DNA of 64,000 nucleotides from Arabidopsis thaliana (taxonomy: Eukaryota > Streptophyta > Magnoliopsida > Brassicales > Brassicaceae). The stretch spans positions 3,658,001 to 3,722,000 of the forward strand of contig NC_003076.8 in the NCBI RefSeq assembly GCF_000001735.4, given 5' to 3'. The notes under the pieces are model-generated. The model saw only the letters and a list, made by a program, of their open reading frames with translations. It was not told where the DNA came from and searched no databases. The translations under genes were made by a program, and so were the position numbers. Below, in pieces: positions 11,350-25,400 of this stretch. The number at the start of each line of letters is the position of its first letter. Position 1 is the first letter of the stretch.

Positions 11350-13471
11350 TCAGTGTTTGAGCCAGTAGTTTCTTAGCTGAGCCATATGCAACAATATCTC
11401 GTCCCGACCTTGATTCGTCACACTGCTGGTCATAATCCATGGCGGTGTTGTCTCAAAGAACCCTTGGATCAAGTCTTGGAACTCCTTTATGTTCGCCTCC
11501 GGTTTCTTCCCTCCATTTTTCTTCTTCTTTCTCTTGTCGCATTTTGTGAATATCAAAGTCATTGGAACCTGAGAGATATAGATAGCAATCATTCATTTCA
11601 CAGAGACATTACACAATTAGTACAAGTCTTGACCATGATTGCCAATTAATGGGTTAAAGTGGGGTTTTCAAGGTTTAGGTACTTTTTATACCTGGTTTTG
11701 ACCAAGCCAGCTTGCATACTCGAGATCGATTGGCTTTACAGGAATGCTGGCATCAACTAGTAAAAACACCGAGACCAATGTTGATCGATTTAGAAAATAG
11801 TCTTTGGTGAATTTGTTCCAGTCTTGTTTGAGTTCATGCGGTGCTGATGCATACCTGGATATATAAAATGTATCAACTTTCATTTTCTATACTGAAAGTC
11901 CTCAAATTCCCTGGCACAGAAACTGTAATTGTATCCAACAGACACAAACAAAAAACTAGGAAAGACAGAGACTTGCCAGAGCAATTTTAAGGTGCTATGG
12001 CATGAAAAACAAAATAATATCAGTTAAACTTACCCGTAACCAGGCAAATCTACCAAGTACCACTTGTCGTTGATCCGGAAATGATTAATGCATTGCGTCT
12101 TTCCTACATGAAGAATAAACTACCAGAAGTTATAATCAACCTATATGTAGCATAAGCACAAGCACAAGCACGGCATGGATGCCTATCAGTTTCCAATTCT
12201 AATATCACGTCTATCAACCTTTCTAAGTGGTTCACTAGGAAGGAGTATTTGTGAATGAGATGTTCGGTCGACACTATAGAGATACTTTCATCATATATAC
12301 ATCCAAATCCCATTTTCATGAAATTATTATAGCATGGTCTAGCAGCAACACATATTACTCAAAGATTATATCCACTGATGCCATATCTTGGTTCGTATTC
12401 TCTACAACAATACCCCATCTTCAAAAGTACTAGAAACCAACAAATGCCGATGCTCCAAGGCAAATCTGTTCAATCTAACCAAGTGGGGATAGTCTATTGG
12501 TTTTGTCCTATTGACTATTGACTATTGATTGAGACTAGAGACTGATTCCCACTCAATGCCTCACTTGGCCACTACAGAATTCAAATGCTAGGCGTTAGCC
12601 CATGATTAGTGTGGACTCTAGCAAAACCCAGTTATAGAAGAATCATTTCAATAAATCAATTGACCTAAGCTTCCAACAACAACAAAAACTGACTTCTCCT
12701 TACTGCTTTACCAACACTCTCCAATCTCCTCATGAACATTAAAAAACTGACTACATCACTCTGTCTCAAAGATGTGATTGCTTCAGTTTCACATGACATT
12801 TCAACGGGAATAAGCCAAGTTGTTCTCTTAATCTATCATCTACTTAACCAGTGCTTCAGGTCCCCAAAATGGAAGCTTTTGATCCATAAATATAATGACA
12901 CTCAAAATAATGTAGAAATCACACACCAGCTAAATGATAAGCACGATGGAGCAAAACTCAGCTTACCAGGTTTCTTAGAAGTCAAGGCAAGGCGTTTCCT
13001 CCTCACCAACGAATTGAGAAGCGATGATTTCCCAACATTGGATCTCCCAACAAGCGCAAACTCCGGCAACCCATCGGCCGGACAATCCTCCGTCTTGACA
13101 CTACTCTTCACATAATCAGCCTGAACCACCTGTGCGTCCCTCGCGTACTTGCTCAGCACAATATTCGAACCCTTAAGTATCCTCGTCGTTAAACTCGCCG
13201 AGTCTTCACCGGATATATCGGTCTCCGGCGGAATAAAAAGCTTGTCGAGCGCAATCTCGACAGGTGCATCATCCAAATCGGTTGAATCTGAGACCGATAA
13301 TGGTATGGGTTCAACAGTGGCGAGATTCGATTTAGACGCGAATGAGAAAAGGGTTCGAGATACTGTTACCGAAGGCTTAGGGTTTAAGAAACTGAAATGC
13401 GAAGAAGAGAGAGAGAAAGAAGGTTTCGCGAGGATTGAGAGATGGAATCTTGGAAGATGCGCTAAAATCAT
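11350..13471 (-). CDS. Organellar EngB/YsxC-type GTPase (TRAFAC class)
   Basis: Four exons (13471-12967, 12103-12034, 11854-11692, 11568-11350) join in frame to 318 residues. Residues 1 to about 110 form a Ser-rich, basic extension typical of a plastid or mitochondrial transit peptide, absent from bacterial EngB. The GTPase core follows: P-loop GRSNVGKSS (142-150), G2 GKTQ, G3 DLPGYG, G4 TKCD, and a G5-like TSS near the C-terminus. Bacterial EngB/YsxC/YihA acts in assembly of the large ribosomal subunit, so a role in organelle ribosome assembly is inferred here. It is divergent from AP4B, with about 490 bp between the start codons. It matches AT5G11480 by order. Family is certain; compartment was not determined. 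Confidence 0.93.
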
Positions 13472-13963
13472 ATCTGATCGATTCTCTTCTAAGTAATAGT
13501 CTTATGAGCTTTTTAGTTCTCTTTAGATTCTGTGAGCAGCCATGGATGTAGGACTGAACTTACGGATGCGGAGGAGGTCGGGGAAACAATATCCACATCA
13601 AAACGCTACGTTTTGATGGTGGTAATCTGGACGATGAACTTTCCTTATATTACAATTTGCCCGCTCTATTTTAACGATTGTATCATTTCGCCACTATCTT
13701 CTAATTAGAGAGTAAATGGGTAAATTAGAAAGAAAACAAAAAGTATAAGGAGTATATAGCAAAATCGGGTCGTTGGCATCTCCTTCCACCTCTCCAAGCA
13801 CGGACGAGACTTCGACCAGTGAACCAAAATCTCTCTCAAATTTATCACCCCGTGCTTCTGATCACGGTGGGATTCTCTCCGATCGGTGACATATCGTGGT
13901 TCATACTCCGGTGGATCTCACGGCGTAATAATTTATCATATCTGAATCGCAATCTTATTAACC
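13472..13963. promoter_or_regulatory. Bidirectional promoter region (EngB-like / AP4B)
   Basis: The 492 bp between two divergent start codons must hold both leaders and core promoters. No clear TATA box stands out, which fits housekeeping genes. Confidence 0.5.
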
Positions 13964-16900
13964 ATGGCTCCTCCGGCCGCTTCACAGCGTTATCCGTCAC
14001 CGTCCCAACCTTCAGGGTAACTTATGCTTCTATCCATCCTCTCTCGATCAATAGCACTGAATTCACCTTACATTTTTTAGATAATTAGCTGGGATCAATC
14101 TTTATGATTCGATCATCTCTTTTCATGCGTGGTCCGTCAGCTCATTACTTCTCGAATTTTATGATCTGTATTATTCCTATACGAAATCCAGAAATTCAGA
14201 AGCTCTCATTTAGCAGATCTAGTTTTAGTGCCTAGTTTTACCAGTCCGAGCTAAGTTATGTCAAAAAGCTAATGTGGAATCAGAAGAAGCCATTTAGTTT
14301 GAATTTTCCCCACTTAGAATCTGATTCCTAAATGCAGTGAGTATGGTCGATAATATCTGATCTCTATTTGGTCAAATGAAGCATGAATTGAAAATAGAAA
14401 TTGTTATTTATCAGGAAAAGCGAAGTGTCAGATCTGAAAACCCAGCTTCGCCAGCTAGCTGGAAGCAGAGCTCCAGGAGTTGATGATTCCAAACGTGACC
14501 TCTACAAGAAAGTAATATCGTACATGACTATTGGCATTGACGTCTCATCTGTATTTGGAGAGATGGTCATGTGCTCGGCAACATCAGACATTGTCCTGAA
14601 GAAGATGTGTTATCTTTACGTTGGAAACTATGCAAAGGGCAATCCTGATCTTTCTCTTTTGACGATTAATTTTCTGCAAAGGGATTGCAAAGATGAGGAC
14701 CCTATGATCCGTGGGCTTGCATTGAGGAGCTTGTGTTCTTTACGAGTGCCAAACCTTGTGGAGTATCTGGTTGGTCCCTTGGGGAGCGGGCTCAAGGACA
14801 ATAATAGCTATGTTAGAACTATCGCTGTTACTGGAGTACTAAAGCTTTATCACATCTCACCCTCAACATGCATTGATGCCGATTTTCCTGCAACGTTGAA
14901 AAGTTTGATGCTTCATGATTCAGATGCTCAGGTTAATTTTGTTTTGTATGTATAATGTTTTGTTGGATGGAATTGGACTTGACTCCCTAGCATATTACTT
15001 GTTTTGTATAATTATTAATGTTTTGATATAAAATATATTGTCAGGTAGTTGCCAATTGCCTGTCTGCACTTCAAGAAATTTGGAGTTTAGAAGCAAGCCA
15101 CTCTGAGGAAGCATGCCGGGAAAAGGAGTCCTTGCTCAGCAAGCCAGTTATATATTATTTCTTGAATCGGTATGTACTTAAGCTCCTCCTTCAACTGTCT
15201 ATCAGTATAACTTGTTGTTGTAGTGGTATTTACCATTGTGGTGTTTCACTGCAGGATCAAGGAATTCAATGAATGGGCACAATGTCTTATACTTGAGTTG
15301 GCAGTAAAATATGTGCCGTCAGATAGTAATGATATTTTTGACATTATGAATCTGTTGGAAGACAGACTGCAGCATGCCAATGGAGCTGTTGTCTTGGCAA
15401 CAGTCAAAGTGTTTTTACAATTAACTCTCTCCATGACTGATGTTCATCAACAGGTTTAAAGTCCACCTCCTCTATCTTTAATCATCGAAAATTATTCCTA
15501 ATGAAATTAGTTATGTGCGGAATTTCATGAACAAATTTGTAAAATAGTCTCTGCATTGTCCACATAGTGAAGCATTATTTATATTACTTTTGGAAACATA
15601 GTCTGGAAGCTTAAAATCTAATCTTAACAATCATAGTCATCATTGATTTGTTATCATTTAAGATGATCACTGTCTAACTAATGCCAAATGATCTTGTATA
15701 GGTATATGAGCGTATTAAATCCCCACTTCTAACTCTTGTCAGTTCTGGAAGTCCAGAGCAATCGTATGCAATCTTGAGCCACCTTCATCTTTTGGTTGTT
15801 CGTGCGCCATTCATCTTTGCTGCAGACTATAAGCATTTCTACTGCCAGTACAATGAACCATCATATGTCAAAAAGTTGAAGCTTGAGATGTTGACTGCTG
15901 TTGCAAACGAGAGCAACACTTACGAAATCGGTAATGATTTCAAACTATGTCAATATGGAATCTGAAGCTAGAAAACCTTTCTTTTCCGGCTCTTTGATTG
16001 GACTAATTCGTACTTTTTTCTTTTCAGTGACGGAACTGTGTGAGTATGCTGCAAACGTTGATATTGCAATTGCGAGAGAGTCAATTCGAGCAGTTGGAAA
16101 GATTGCTTTGCAACAGTATGATGTAAATGCGATTGTTGATAGACTTCTTCAATTTCTGGAGATGGAAAAGGACTATGTGACCGCTGAAACTTTGGTAAAC
16201 TATCATTTGAACTATTCACGGAGATGATTGGCCATCACATTGATACTTATATTGTTTACATTTTCATAACAATTCCACTTGTCTGGTTCCTCTTCTAGGT
16301 TCTTGTAAAGGACCTTCTAAGGAAGTATCCACAATGGAGCCATGACTGCATTTCTGTTGTTGGGGGTATCAGCAGCAAAAATATCCAGGAACCGAAAGCC
16401 AAGGCGGCTCTTATATGGATGTTGGGTGAGTATGCACAGGACATGAGTGATGCTCCTTATGTTTTGGAGAATCTGATAGAAAACTGGGAGGAAGAGCATT
16501 CAGCCGAGGTATTTAGGCATCACTTTTCTGTTTTTCCTTGCTACTGAAATTATGGTTCCATTTATGCGTGAGAATGAGGACTTGCTCATTAGTATATGTT
16601 CCCAATTTGTGCCATTGAGCAGGTTCGGTTACATCTCTTAACTGCGGCAATGAAATGCTTTTTCAAGAGGGCACCTGAGACTCAGAAAGCCCTAGGAACA
16701 GCTCTAGCTGCAGGCATTGCTGATTTTCACCAGGTTTCTTCCTATCTCCCCTTCCAAATTTCTCTTTCTTTTTTTCAAACCCATTGGCCTATTAGATCAC
16801 TAATTCAACATTTACTGTTGGCATAGGATGTTCATGACCGAGCCTTGTTCTACTATCGGGTTCTGCAATACGATGTACACGTGGCAGAACGTGTTGTTAG

Positions 16901-18144
16901 TCCTCCAAAACAGGCGGTTTCAGTCTTTGCTGACACTCAAAGCAGTGAAATCAAAGACCGTGTATTTGACGAGTTTAACAGCCTTTCTGTGATATACCAG
17001 AAGGTATGTTTCCTGACTTTACTACTGAAGCCAATGTAGTAGTATGCATTCATTAGCCTACATTACTCAGAGGTGTTCCTTATATGTTTTCATAATAAAA
17101 TGACTTTTTGCAGCCATCTTACATGTTTACGGATAAGGAACACCGAGGACCCTTTGAGTTTTCTGACGAAGTTGGAAATATTTCCATCACACCTGAAGCC
17201 TCCAGCGACATTGTTCCAGCTCAGCAATATGAGGCAAATGACAAGGACCTGCTTCTAGGTATTGACGAGAAGGATGAAAATAAAGGAGTTTCCAATAACA
17301 ATGGTTCTGCTTACACGGCCCCTTCATTAGAAAGCTCCTCTAATATAACCTCACAAATGCAAGAGCTTGCAATCTCCGGCCCTGCCACATCCGCAACTAC
17401 CCCACAATCATTTGGTTTTGATGATCTCTTTGGTTTGGGTTTATCAACCGCTCCTGCTCCAACACCATCACCGCCTCTTTTGAAACTTAACGCAAGAGCT
17501 GCTTTAGATCCAGGCGCCTTCCAACAAAAATGGCGCCAATTGCCAATATCACTAACACAGGTTTTTTTCCCACAACTTTTAGTAAAAGTCTTTTACTTGC
17601 GATGCTACTTTTTCAGCTTCCAAGTACATTATAGCCTTATGAAAGACGACAGTTTAACTGGCTTTTCTTCCTCTTTTGTCAAGATGCTTAACTTAGCACG
17701 AGGATTTTTAACATTAGTTCATGATCGTAATCCTTGAATTTCTTACACTGTTAGGTGCATTTGGAGTTGTAATTTGTATCATGTTTCTAAATTCATAAAT
17801 TCTCGGGGATTTTGACTCCTGAGAGTTTGTAACTTTCTTAACTTCGTGTGCAGGAGTGTTCTGTGAATCCCCAGGGAATCGCGGCCTTAACAGTTCCACA
17901 ATCACTTATCAAACACATGCAGAGTCATTCCATTCACTGTATCGCATCGGGCGGTCAATCTCCAAACTTCAAGTTCTTCTTTTTCGCTCAAAAGGAATCA
18001 GAACCATCGAACTATCTCACTGAGTGTATCATAAACACTTCATCAGCCAAAGCTCAGATAAAAGTGAAAGCAGACGAGCAGAGTACGTGTCAAGCATTCA
18101 CAACCGTATTTGAAACAGCCTTGTCCAAATTTGGTATGCCTTGA
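13964..18144 (+). CDS. AP4B: AP-4 complex beta-adaptin
   Basis: Eleven exons: 13964-14016, 14415-14931, 15045-15169, 15255-15453, 15702-15930, 16028-16194, 16299-16508, 16623-16733, 16827-17003, 17114-17560, 17854-18144. They join in frame to 841 residues. The N-terminal ~550 residues are an adaptin trunk of alpha-helical repeats (KKMCYLYVGNYAKGNPDLSL, IRGLALRSLCSLRVPNLVEY, AALIWMLGEYAQDM). A hinge rich in Ser/Pro/Thr with FGFDDLFGLGL follows, then a C-terminal appendage (GIAALTVPQSLIKHM, QSPNFKFFFFAQKE). The beta subunit of the AP-4 adaptor forms coats at the trans-Golgi network; in Arabidopsis AP-4 is linked to vacuolar sorting of seed storage proteins. It matches AT5G11490. No break or missing block was seen. 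Confidence 0.95.
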
Positions 18145-18746
18145 AAAGCATTCAATCAATAGAATTCTCTGGATGGATCTCTACACTTGTTGTAAAATGC
18201 GATGATACTTTTTCGAGTTTTGTAGTTTCTCTCACCTTTGATTTCGTTTCGTTGTGTTACTAAGATAGTTTGTTTGAGGTGTTATGAAGATGTACTTTTT
18301 ATCCTTAGATTAGGAAATTTCAAATGAAACTATATCAACAAAACCTCAATACACGTTACGTTGCACCATGTGATCTCTCTGAAATGTAATCTCGGATCAT
18401 CATAAGGGTCGACTTCTGGATATTGCAAGATCAATATATGAAGTTGTGCAATTTTTCAAGGTCACCACTCGGTCACTAAATGAAATAAAAGTTTTAGGCC
18501 TCAAAAGTAAGATATGTATAAATAAGGGGTAGGTTTGGAAAAATATTATTTATAAGGCGACCGAAGAAAAAAAAGTCAACAGCTTTGCTTTTTTTGTTTT
18601 GTTATGTTTTTAATTGTCGTGAGTGGTTACGATTTCTTCAATTTCGTAAACTTCTAGGGGAGAAACAAGGGAGATAGAGAAGTGAGAGAGGGGGAAACCC
18701 TAGATTCGATCTCCATTCGATTTGATTCGTTTCTCGAATCGAAGCG
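18145..18746. other. Spacer between AP4B and the CCDC25-like gene
   Basis: Contains the AP4B 3' UTR and, from about 18640, the purine-rich leader of the next gene with a telo-box-like AAACCCTAG near 18696. No extra gene was seen. Confidence 0.5.
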
Positions 18747-20946
18747 ATGGTTTTCTACTTCAAGGCCCGTCCTGATGCTGGCGACTACACCATCTTCATG
18801 GGGCTTGATAAGTTCGAGAACGAGGAGCTCATCAAGTACGGCTTCCCTGAAGATGTCTGGTAAGCCGTCTTAATCGAGAATCTTCTCGATTTTTCCCGAT
18901 CATCTATTGTTTTTGTTTCGTTTCTCGAGTTTTCTCGGATCGGTATCAGTTTTGAATTGCCCAGTTTTTCATTTAGTTGGCTTTAATCGTATTTTGAGTT
19001 TGTGGTCAGATGTTTTGTTATGTCATGATCTATTGTTGATTCATTTATTGGAATTGAAAGAGGAAGGAAATGATGATCAAGTTTTAGTCCTTTCGATGGG
19101 AACAGTTCTTATCTTATATATTCATATCGAATTTTGTTATCTTCAGTCAAAATTTTGCTGAAGGGGATATATAGTTGGTTACTGTTTCTGAAATTCTTTG
19201 TTTGTTGTGTGAGATGGATTAGAATTGACTGAGAATTATGATGCTTGCTTAAACTTTTTCGTGGGTATATAGATAGATTTGTGTTCTTATGGTTAACTAG
19301 TACTGAAAAGGTAGATATATTGGGGCCCCTTATCGCCGAGTCTTGGTGTTCATTCAAGTGTGGTGATGTTTGGAAACTTTCTGAAATGTTGTTTGGTCTG
19401 GTTTTGCAGCTGCCATATGAAAATACCGTGATAATGTTAATTGATTAGTCCTTCTTTGAGTTAGATTTATGGATTTACTGGAAGTTGTGTACTCACCCCT
19501 ATTTGAGAGCTGTTTTTTTGGCATGTCTATTGTCCACTCATGTTGTGTTGGCTATTTTCAAACTTTGATGTTTGTTGATATGAATAAGGGTTTGTTCTTC
19601 CTTTTTTCAAAAACAAACTAGAGTTGAGTTTCATAGCATTTCTATTGATCATATGCTGCTGAGCAAATCGTTTGCGGTTCAGTAAGTTTATTCATAACTG
19701 GGATGTATGAGTAAACTTATGGTAAATCATGTCTACTCTATACTCATTCTTTTTTTGCTAATGTCAATCTTTGATGTGTTTAGACATGTATAGGTTGTCT
19801 TTATCTTCTAATTTGAATATTTTATTTTTCTTATAAACTTTAGGAGCTTCACGACCAAGCTGCTAAAAGTAATTTTCATTTGATGCAGGTTTCACGTGGA
19901 TAAAATGTCGTCAGCTCATGTTTACTTGAGGCTTCATAGAGGCCAAAGTTTTGATGACATTAGTGAAGGTGTGCTGGAGGACTGTGCTCAGCTTGTGAAA
20001 GCTAACTCCATTCAAGGTAATCTTTTTTTCTACCTGTCGTGAACTTAACATTTGCATAACCATTAGTCTTAGAGTACCAGTTTGTTTTTTAGAAGGAGGG
20101 CACATATAGGTTTTTTCTGTTTTCTTACCGACTGGTGTCTGGGATTATGTGCCAGGCAACAAGGTGAACAACGTTGATGTTGTGTACACTCCGTGGTCCA
20201 ACTTGAAGAAAACTGCCTCCATGGATGTTGGTCAAGTTGGTTTCCACAATTCAAAGATGGTAAGCTTCTTCATCTCTAAAGAAATTTTGGTTGCGCATAC
20301 ATAAACTGCTCAAAGTATGGTTGTAAAGCTTCGATGATATTGATACCTAACTCATATTTGTTTCGTTCAGGTCCGGACTATCAGAGTGGAGAAGCGAGTC
20401 AATGAAATAGTTAACAGACTGAACAAAACAAAAGTTGAAAGAACCCCTGATCTGAGAGGTTAGTATTTGTTTTGTGAGCTCTTCCTCAGATTCTAATAGG
20501 TAGAAGATTGATCATGCATACATCTTTCTCGTTTAACAATTTTCCTGCTGATGAAGTGTCAGTTAAGTGTCTGTAGTTTTTCCAGTCAGTATAACTTCAA
20601 GATCTATGAAAATAATTTGATTGTTCATAACTGTGTTGATGAAGCCGAGAGAGAAGCAGTGAATGCCGCAGAAAGGGCAGAGAGGAAACAACATCTGAGG
20701 GAGAAGGTCAGTGTCTGTTTTTGGTCGTTATCATCTTAAACGTCTTTGATTAGGGTTTTGACTGAAATCCTCGGTTGTTTCTGGATTTTGCAGAAGAAAC
20801 GTGAAGAGATAGATAGGCTTGAGAAGGAGAGGCAATCAGAGATGAGGAGTTACAAGGGACTAATGGTAACTGATAAAATGACATCCAACAAAGACATTGC
20901 TTCAAGCAACAAATCGCTTCAAGAACTTGAAGACGATTTCATGTAA
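18747..20946 (+). CDS. CCDC25-like protein (NFACT-R/DUF814 domain)
   Basis: Six exons (18747-18859, 19889-20016, 20156-20259, 20371-20458, 20645-20706, 20794-20946) join in frame to 215 residues, close to the ~208 of animal CCDC25. The first ~120 residues are the NFACT-R/DUF814 fold ([57 protein letters not shown]). The rest is a charged helix or coiled coil ([20 protein letters not shown], then [19 protein letters not shown]). The NFACT-R domain is also found in ribosome quality control proteins; human CCDC25 is reported as a membrane DNA sensor. The plant role is not clear to me. The first intron is long (1,029 nt). It matches AT5G11500. Confidence 0.93.
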
Positions 20947-22451
20947 AAGCTCTGAAGAAATGAGAAACAAAACAAACCAAGTCGGTAACATTCTGCCAGA
21001 GATGATCTGGTACCGTCCTTCAAAGAAGGCTTATGATGTTCTACTCGCCTTAACTATGATGTTGATGGTTGTCCGGTTCTATGTTTTCTTTAAAAAAATC
21101 TTGAATACCTAAAACCCTAATCTGGTTCTTGGACTCCTTGGTCCATTGAAATGTTTCAAAAGGATTGAATCTGATCTGTGGGAAAAAGGAGAGCATTATA
21201 TTCTATATATGACACAGGTGAACCAGTGATCTGGTGCAATTATGGTTTACTCTGCATTGCTGTGTAACCTGAAATTTGTTTACTACCCCATAAAGCTTCA
21301 TGTGTTACTCTGCATTGGGTTGGGTTTTGGAATCACTTTATTCTTGACCATAGTTGCTATTGTTAAAACTTGCGGGTTGAATTTAAACAGTCCTGTCTCG
21401 TGATTGCAGTGGGTCTATCGGGTTATTACTGTAAGTTAGCGGGGCTAGTCACTAGTGCTTAGACTACTTTTTTTTAGCGACCATAGTTGGCTTGTTGATG
21501 ATATATGATTTGAAATAATTATGGTGGCCCCTAAAGTGATTTGAATCAATAATCCAACTGTTGGTGTACTTGGAAATCTAAGGGTATTAAATAAATCTGA
21601 GTGAAAATTTGAAAAAAAGGGAAAAAGAAGGGAAAATAAAGGATAAGAAACTAAATAATTATGTCCGTTAAATACTAAAAAAAGATAGGAGACACGTGAC
21701 CGAAAATATTTAAAATGGACGGCTGAGATTAAGACTGAGAGCCGCTCAAAAAAAAAAAAAAAAAAAAACCAAACGTTATTGACTTGTATAGGGTTTGTTG
21801 AAGAAGGAGACTTTAACATTTTTGAATTTCCGCCAGTCTTGTTTTGAAATAGCTCTGCCGACCGTTTAGATTTCTCTCTTTTATCTATCTTCTCTGGGAA
21901 AATTTTCAATTAATCTCTCTTTATTAACTCAGATCGTGAACATTTATCTCCGATTGGAGGAGATTTCTAGTTTTTGATTGGATTTACTTTGGGCATTTTG
22001 GTCTCTCCAGTTTCTGGGTATCGTCGTTGTCTCTCTCCGATTTATGAACCACTTCCATTTCTGAAGCTCGCATAGGTTTGTTTTATGACTCCATGGTTCT
22101 ATATTTGAATCTAGGTTGGTTTGGGTATGATTTGATTTTGAATTTATTGTCTGCTTGATCTAAATAGTTTGCTCTTTTTAAAAATGACTGCGAACAAAAG
22201 TTCACAATTAGTAGTCATTGTAATTATTTTCAAGCTTCGAGTATGTTTTGTCCTGATTAGCGACCGACTTTTTTTGGAGCTGAATCCTTAGTGTTTTTTT
22301 TCTTTACAATTTATCTTAGGAAGATTGTGAGATGGTACAAAGGAGGGAATAGTAGTTTTGAAATATAATGTTTTGGAGTTACAACATTGCAGAGAAGAAA
22401 GGCAACGTATGGGAATTGGGGTGACTATTTTTGCATTTTCATTGACTAGTT
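20947..22451. other. Spacer and MYB3R4 leader
   Basis: Holds the 3' UTR of the CCDC25-like gene, a 21-base A tract (21748-21768), and the MYB3R4 leader. A donor near 22074 (GCATAG/GTTTGT) and an acceptor ATTGCAG ending at 22392 suggest a leader intron of about 320 nt. The long minus-strand ORF at 21445-21909 is an antisense artefact of this region. Confidence 0.5.
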
Positions 22452-22462
22452 ATGGAAGCTGA
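22409..22462 (+). other. uORF overlapping the MYB3R4 start codon
   Basis: ATG at 22409-22411 opens a 17-codon frame ending TGA at 22460-22462. It overlaps the MYB3R4 ATG (22452) out of frame. The uORF ATG has C at -3 and G at +4; the main ATG has G at both positions, so leaky scanning is likely. It lies in the leader exon that directly precedes the CDS. Confidence 0.7.
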
Positions 22463-25400
22463 GTCTTCAACCCCTCAGGAACGGATCCCGAAATTGCGTC
22501 ACGGGTATGCTTCTTTTTTTCTCATATCTTACTAACTAATAAATTGTTAGCTTGCCACAATATCCTACTAGATTGACATGTTTGTCACACCTAGAATTGA
22601 GTTGCATGACCAATTGTGTGGATTTTACAGGAGGACTAGTGGCCCTGCAAGACGTTCAACTCGAGGCCAATGGACAGCTGAGGAGGTGAAATTTATGTTT
22701 CCATCAGCTTCTTCTTATAAGTTTCTTTCCAATCCTATGTTCATGTAGCCAATTAATCTGGTCTCACGTTCTTGATATATGCAACAAAACTCTGCCCTGT
22801 GTTTGTTCATTTGCATGATATCATTGATCATGAGAGATACAAGAAGTAGACATTTGGATATATGCATTTTTACATTCTATGATCTGCATATTTGCTAAAT
22901 CATTTTAACCAAACATATTCTCAGGATGAGATCTTGAGAAAAGCTGTCCATAGTTTCAAAGGAAAAAACTGGAAGAAGATAGGTTGACATTCTTTCCTTT
23001 CTATATTCATTTACTGAAGTGAACTGTAATCTTCCTTGTCTAAATGCATGTCACATCTTTTCTTAACTCTCAGCTGAATACTTCAAGGATCGAACTGATG
23101 TCCAGTGCCTCCACAGGTGGCAAAAGGTCCTTAATCCTGAACTTGTTAAAGGGCCCTGGACGAAGGAGGTGACATAGTTTTTTCCTCCACTATTTCTATA
23201 ACATGTGCATCTTGCACTGTTTGCTTTGAATTTGCAAACATCTCTGATGACTGTTTATTGCTCTCGTTTGACATGTGTGTAGGAAGATGAAATGATCGTT
23301 CAGTTAATCGAAAAATATGGGCCGAAGAAGTGGTCCACTATTGCTCGATTTTTACCTGGCCGTATTGGAAAGCAATGTAGAGAGAGGTATGCTTATAGAG
23401 ACAGCTATTTCTCTAACAACAGTGTTTTACTAGCACTATATAGTTTTTGTCCTCTTTTCAAGATTTTAACTGTGAAGGCTGTTACTGATATAGGTGGCAC
23501 AATCATCTCAATCCTGCCATAAACAAAGAAGCTTGGACTCAAGAAGAAGAGCTGCTTCTGATTCGTGCTCATCAAATATATGGTAATAGATGGGCTGAGT
23601 TAACAAAGTTCTTGCCTGGAAGGTACTCATTTCTATTGTTATTTGAAAAATCATCGTACATATTTATTCAATCTTAAAGGTATTCTTCTATTTGTTCTAG
23701 CAATATAGTTTTCTGCTATGTTATCAACAGGTCGGATAATGGAATTAAAAATCACTGGCACAGTTCAGTCAAGAAGAAACTTGATTCCTACATGTCGTCT
23801 GGCCTTTTGGATCAGTACCAAGCCATGCCTCTAGCTCCTTATGAGAGAAGTTCTACATTACAATCAACTTTTATGCAAAGTAATATAGATGGAAATGGCT
23901 GCCTAAATGGACAGGCAGAGAACGAAATAGACAGCCGTCAAAATTCAAGCATGGTTGGCTGCTCACTATCTGCAAGAGACTTTCAAAATGGAACTATCAA
24001 TATTGGGCATGATTTCCACCCCTGTGGAAACTCTCAAGAGAATGAGCAAACTGCGTATCATTCAGAGCAGTTTTACTATCCGGAATTGGAGGATATCTCA
24101 GTCTCCATCTCCGAAGTCTCTTATGACATGGAAGACTGTTCACAGTTTCCTGATCATAATGTCTCGACTTCTCCAAGCCAGGATTACCAATTTGATTTTC
24201 AGGAACTATCAGATATATCACTCGAGATGAGACATAATATGTCAGAAATACCAATGCCATACACCAAGGAGAGCAAGGAATCTACTCTGGGAGCTCCAAA
24301 CTCCACATTAAATATTGATGTGGCTACTTACACCAACTCAGCAAACGTTTTGACACCTGAAACGGAATGTTGCAGGGTACTTTTCCCTGATCAAGAGAGT
24401 GAAGGGCACAGTGTTTCTAGATCTTTGACCCAAGAGCCAAACGAGTTTAACCAGGTAGACCGTCGAGATCCTATCTTGTATTCATCAGCTTCAGACAGAC
24501 AGATATCAGAAGCTACAAAATCTCCTACGCAGAGCTCTTCTTCAAGGTTCACTGCAACGGCCGCCTCAGGAAAAGGAACTCTTCGGCCAGCTCCCTTAAT
24601 CATATCACCAGACAAGTATAGCAAGAAGTCATCTGGATTGATATGTCATCCCTTTGAGGTAGAACCAAAGTGCACAACAAATGGAAATGGTAGCTTCATA
24701 TGCATCGGTGATCCATCAAGCTCCACTTGTGTTGATGAAGGGACCAATAACTCCAGCGAAGAAGATCAATCATATCATGTGAATGATCCCAAAAAGTTGG
24801 TTCCAGTGAATGATTTTGCTTCTCTGGCAGAAGATAGGCCACACTCTCTACCTAAGCATGAGCCAAACATGACAAACGAGCAGCATCATGAGGATATGGG
24901 GGCATCATCAAGTCTTGGTTTCCCAAGCTTCGACTTACCTGTTTTTAACTGTGATCTTCTACAATCTAAAAATGATCCTCTACACGATTATAGCCCACTT
25001 GGCATACGCAAGCTACTGATGTCCACCATGACGTGCATGAGTCCCCTTCGACTGTGGGAATCTCCCACTGGGAAAAAGACGTTGGTTGGTGCACAGTCAA
25101 TCCTTAGGAAACGGACCCGTGATCTGCTGACACCGTTATCTGAGAAAAGAAGTGATAAAAAGCTTGAAATTGATATAGCAGCCAGTCTGGCAAAAGACTT
25201 TTCACGTTTAGATGTGATGTTTGATGAGACTGAGAATCGGCAATCTAATTTTGGAAATAGCACTGGTGTCATCCATGGAGATAGAGAAAACCACTTTCAC
25301 ATTTTGAATGGAGACGGTGAAGAATGGAGTGGCAAGCCTTCTTCACTCTTTAGTCACAGAATGCCAGAAGAAACCATGCATATCAGAAAATCGCTTGAGA

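Noticed and set aside
13819..14088. 89-codon ORF overlapping the AP4B start
   Set aside because: It begins at GTG, not ATG, and runs into the AP4B first intron. No protein evidence.
21445..21909. 154-codon minus-strand ORF
   Set aside because: It is antisense to the MYB3R4 leader, runs through a poly-A tract giving a Phe run, and has no domain.
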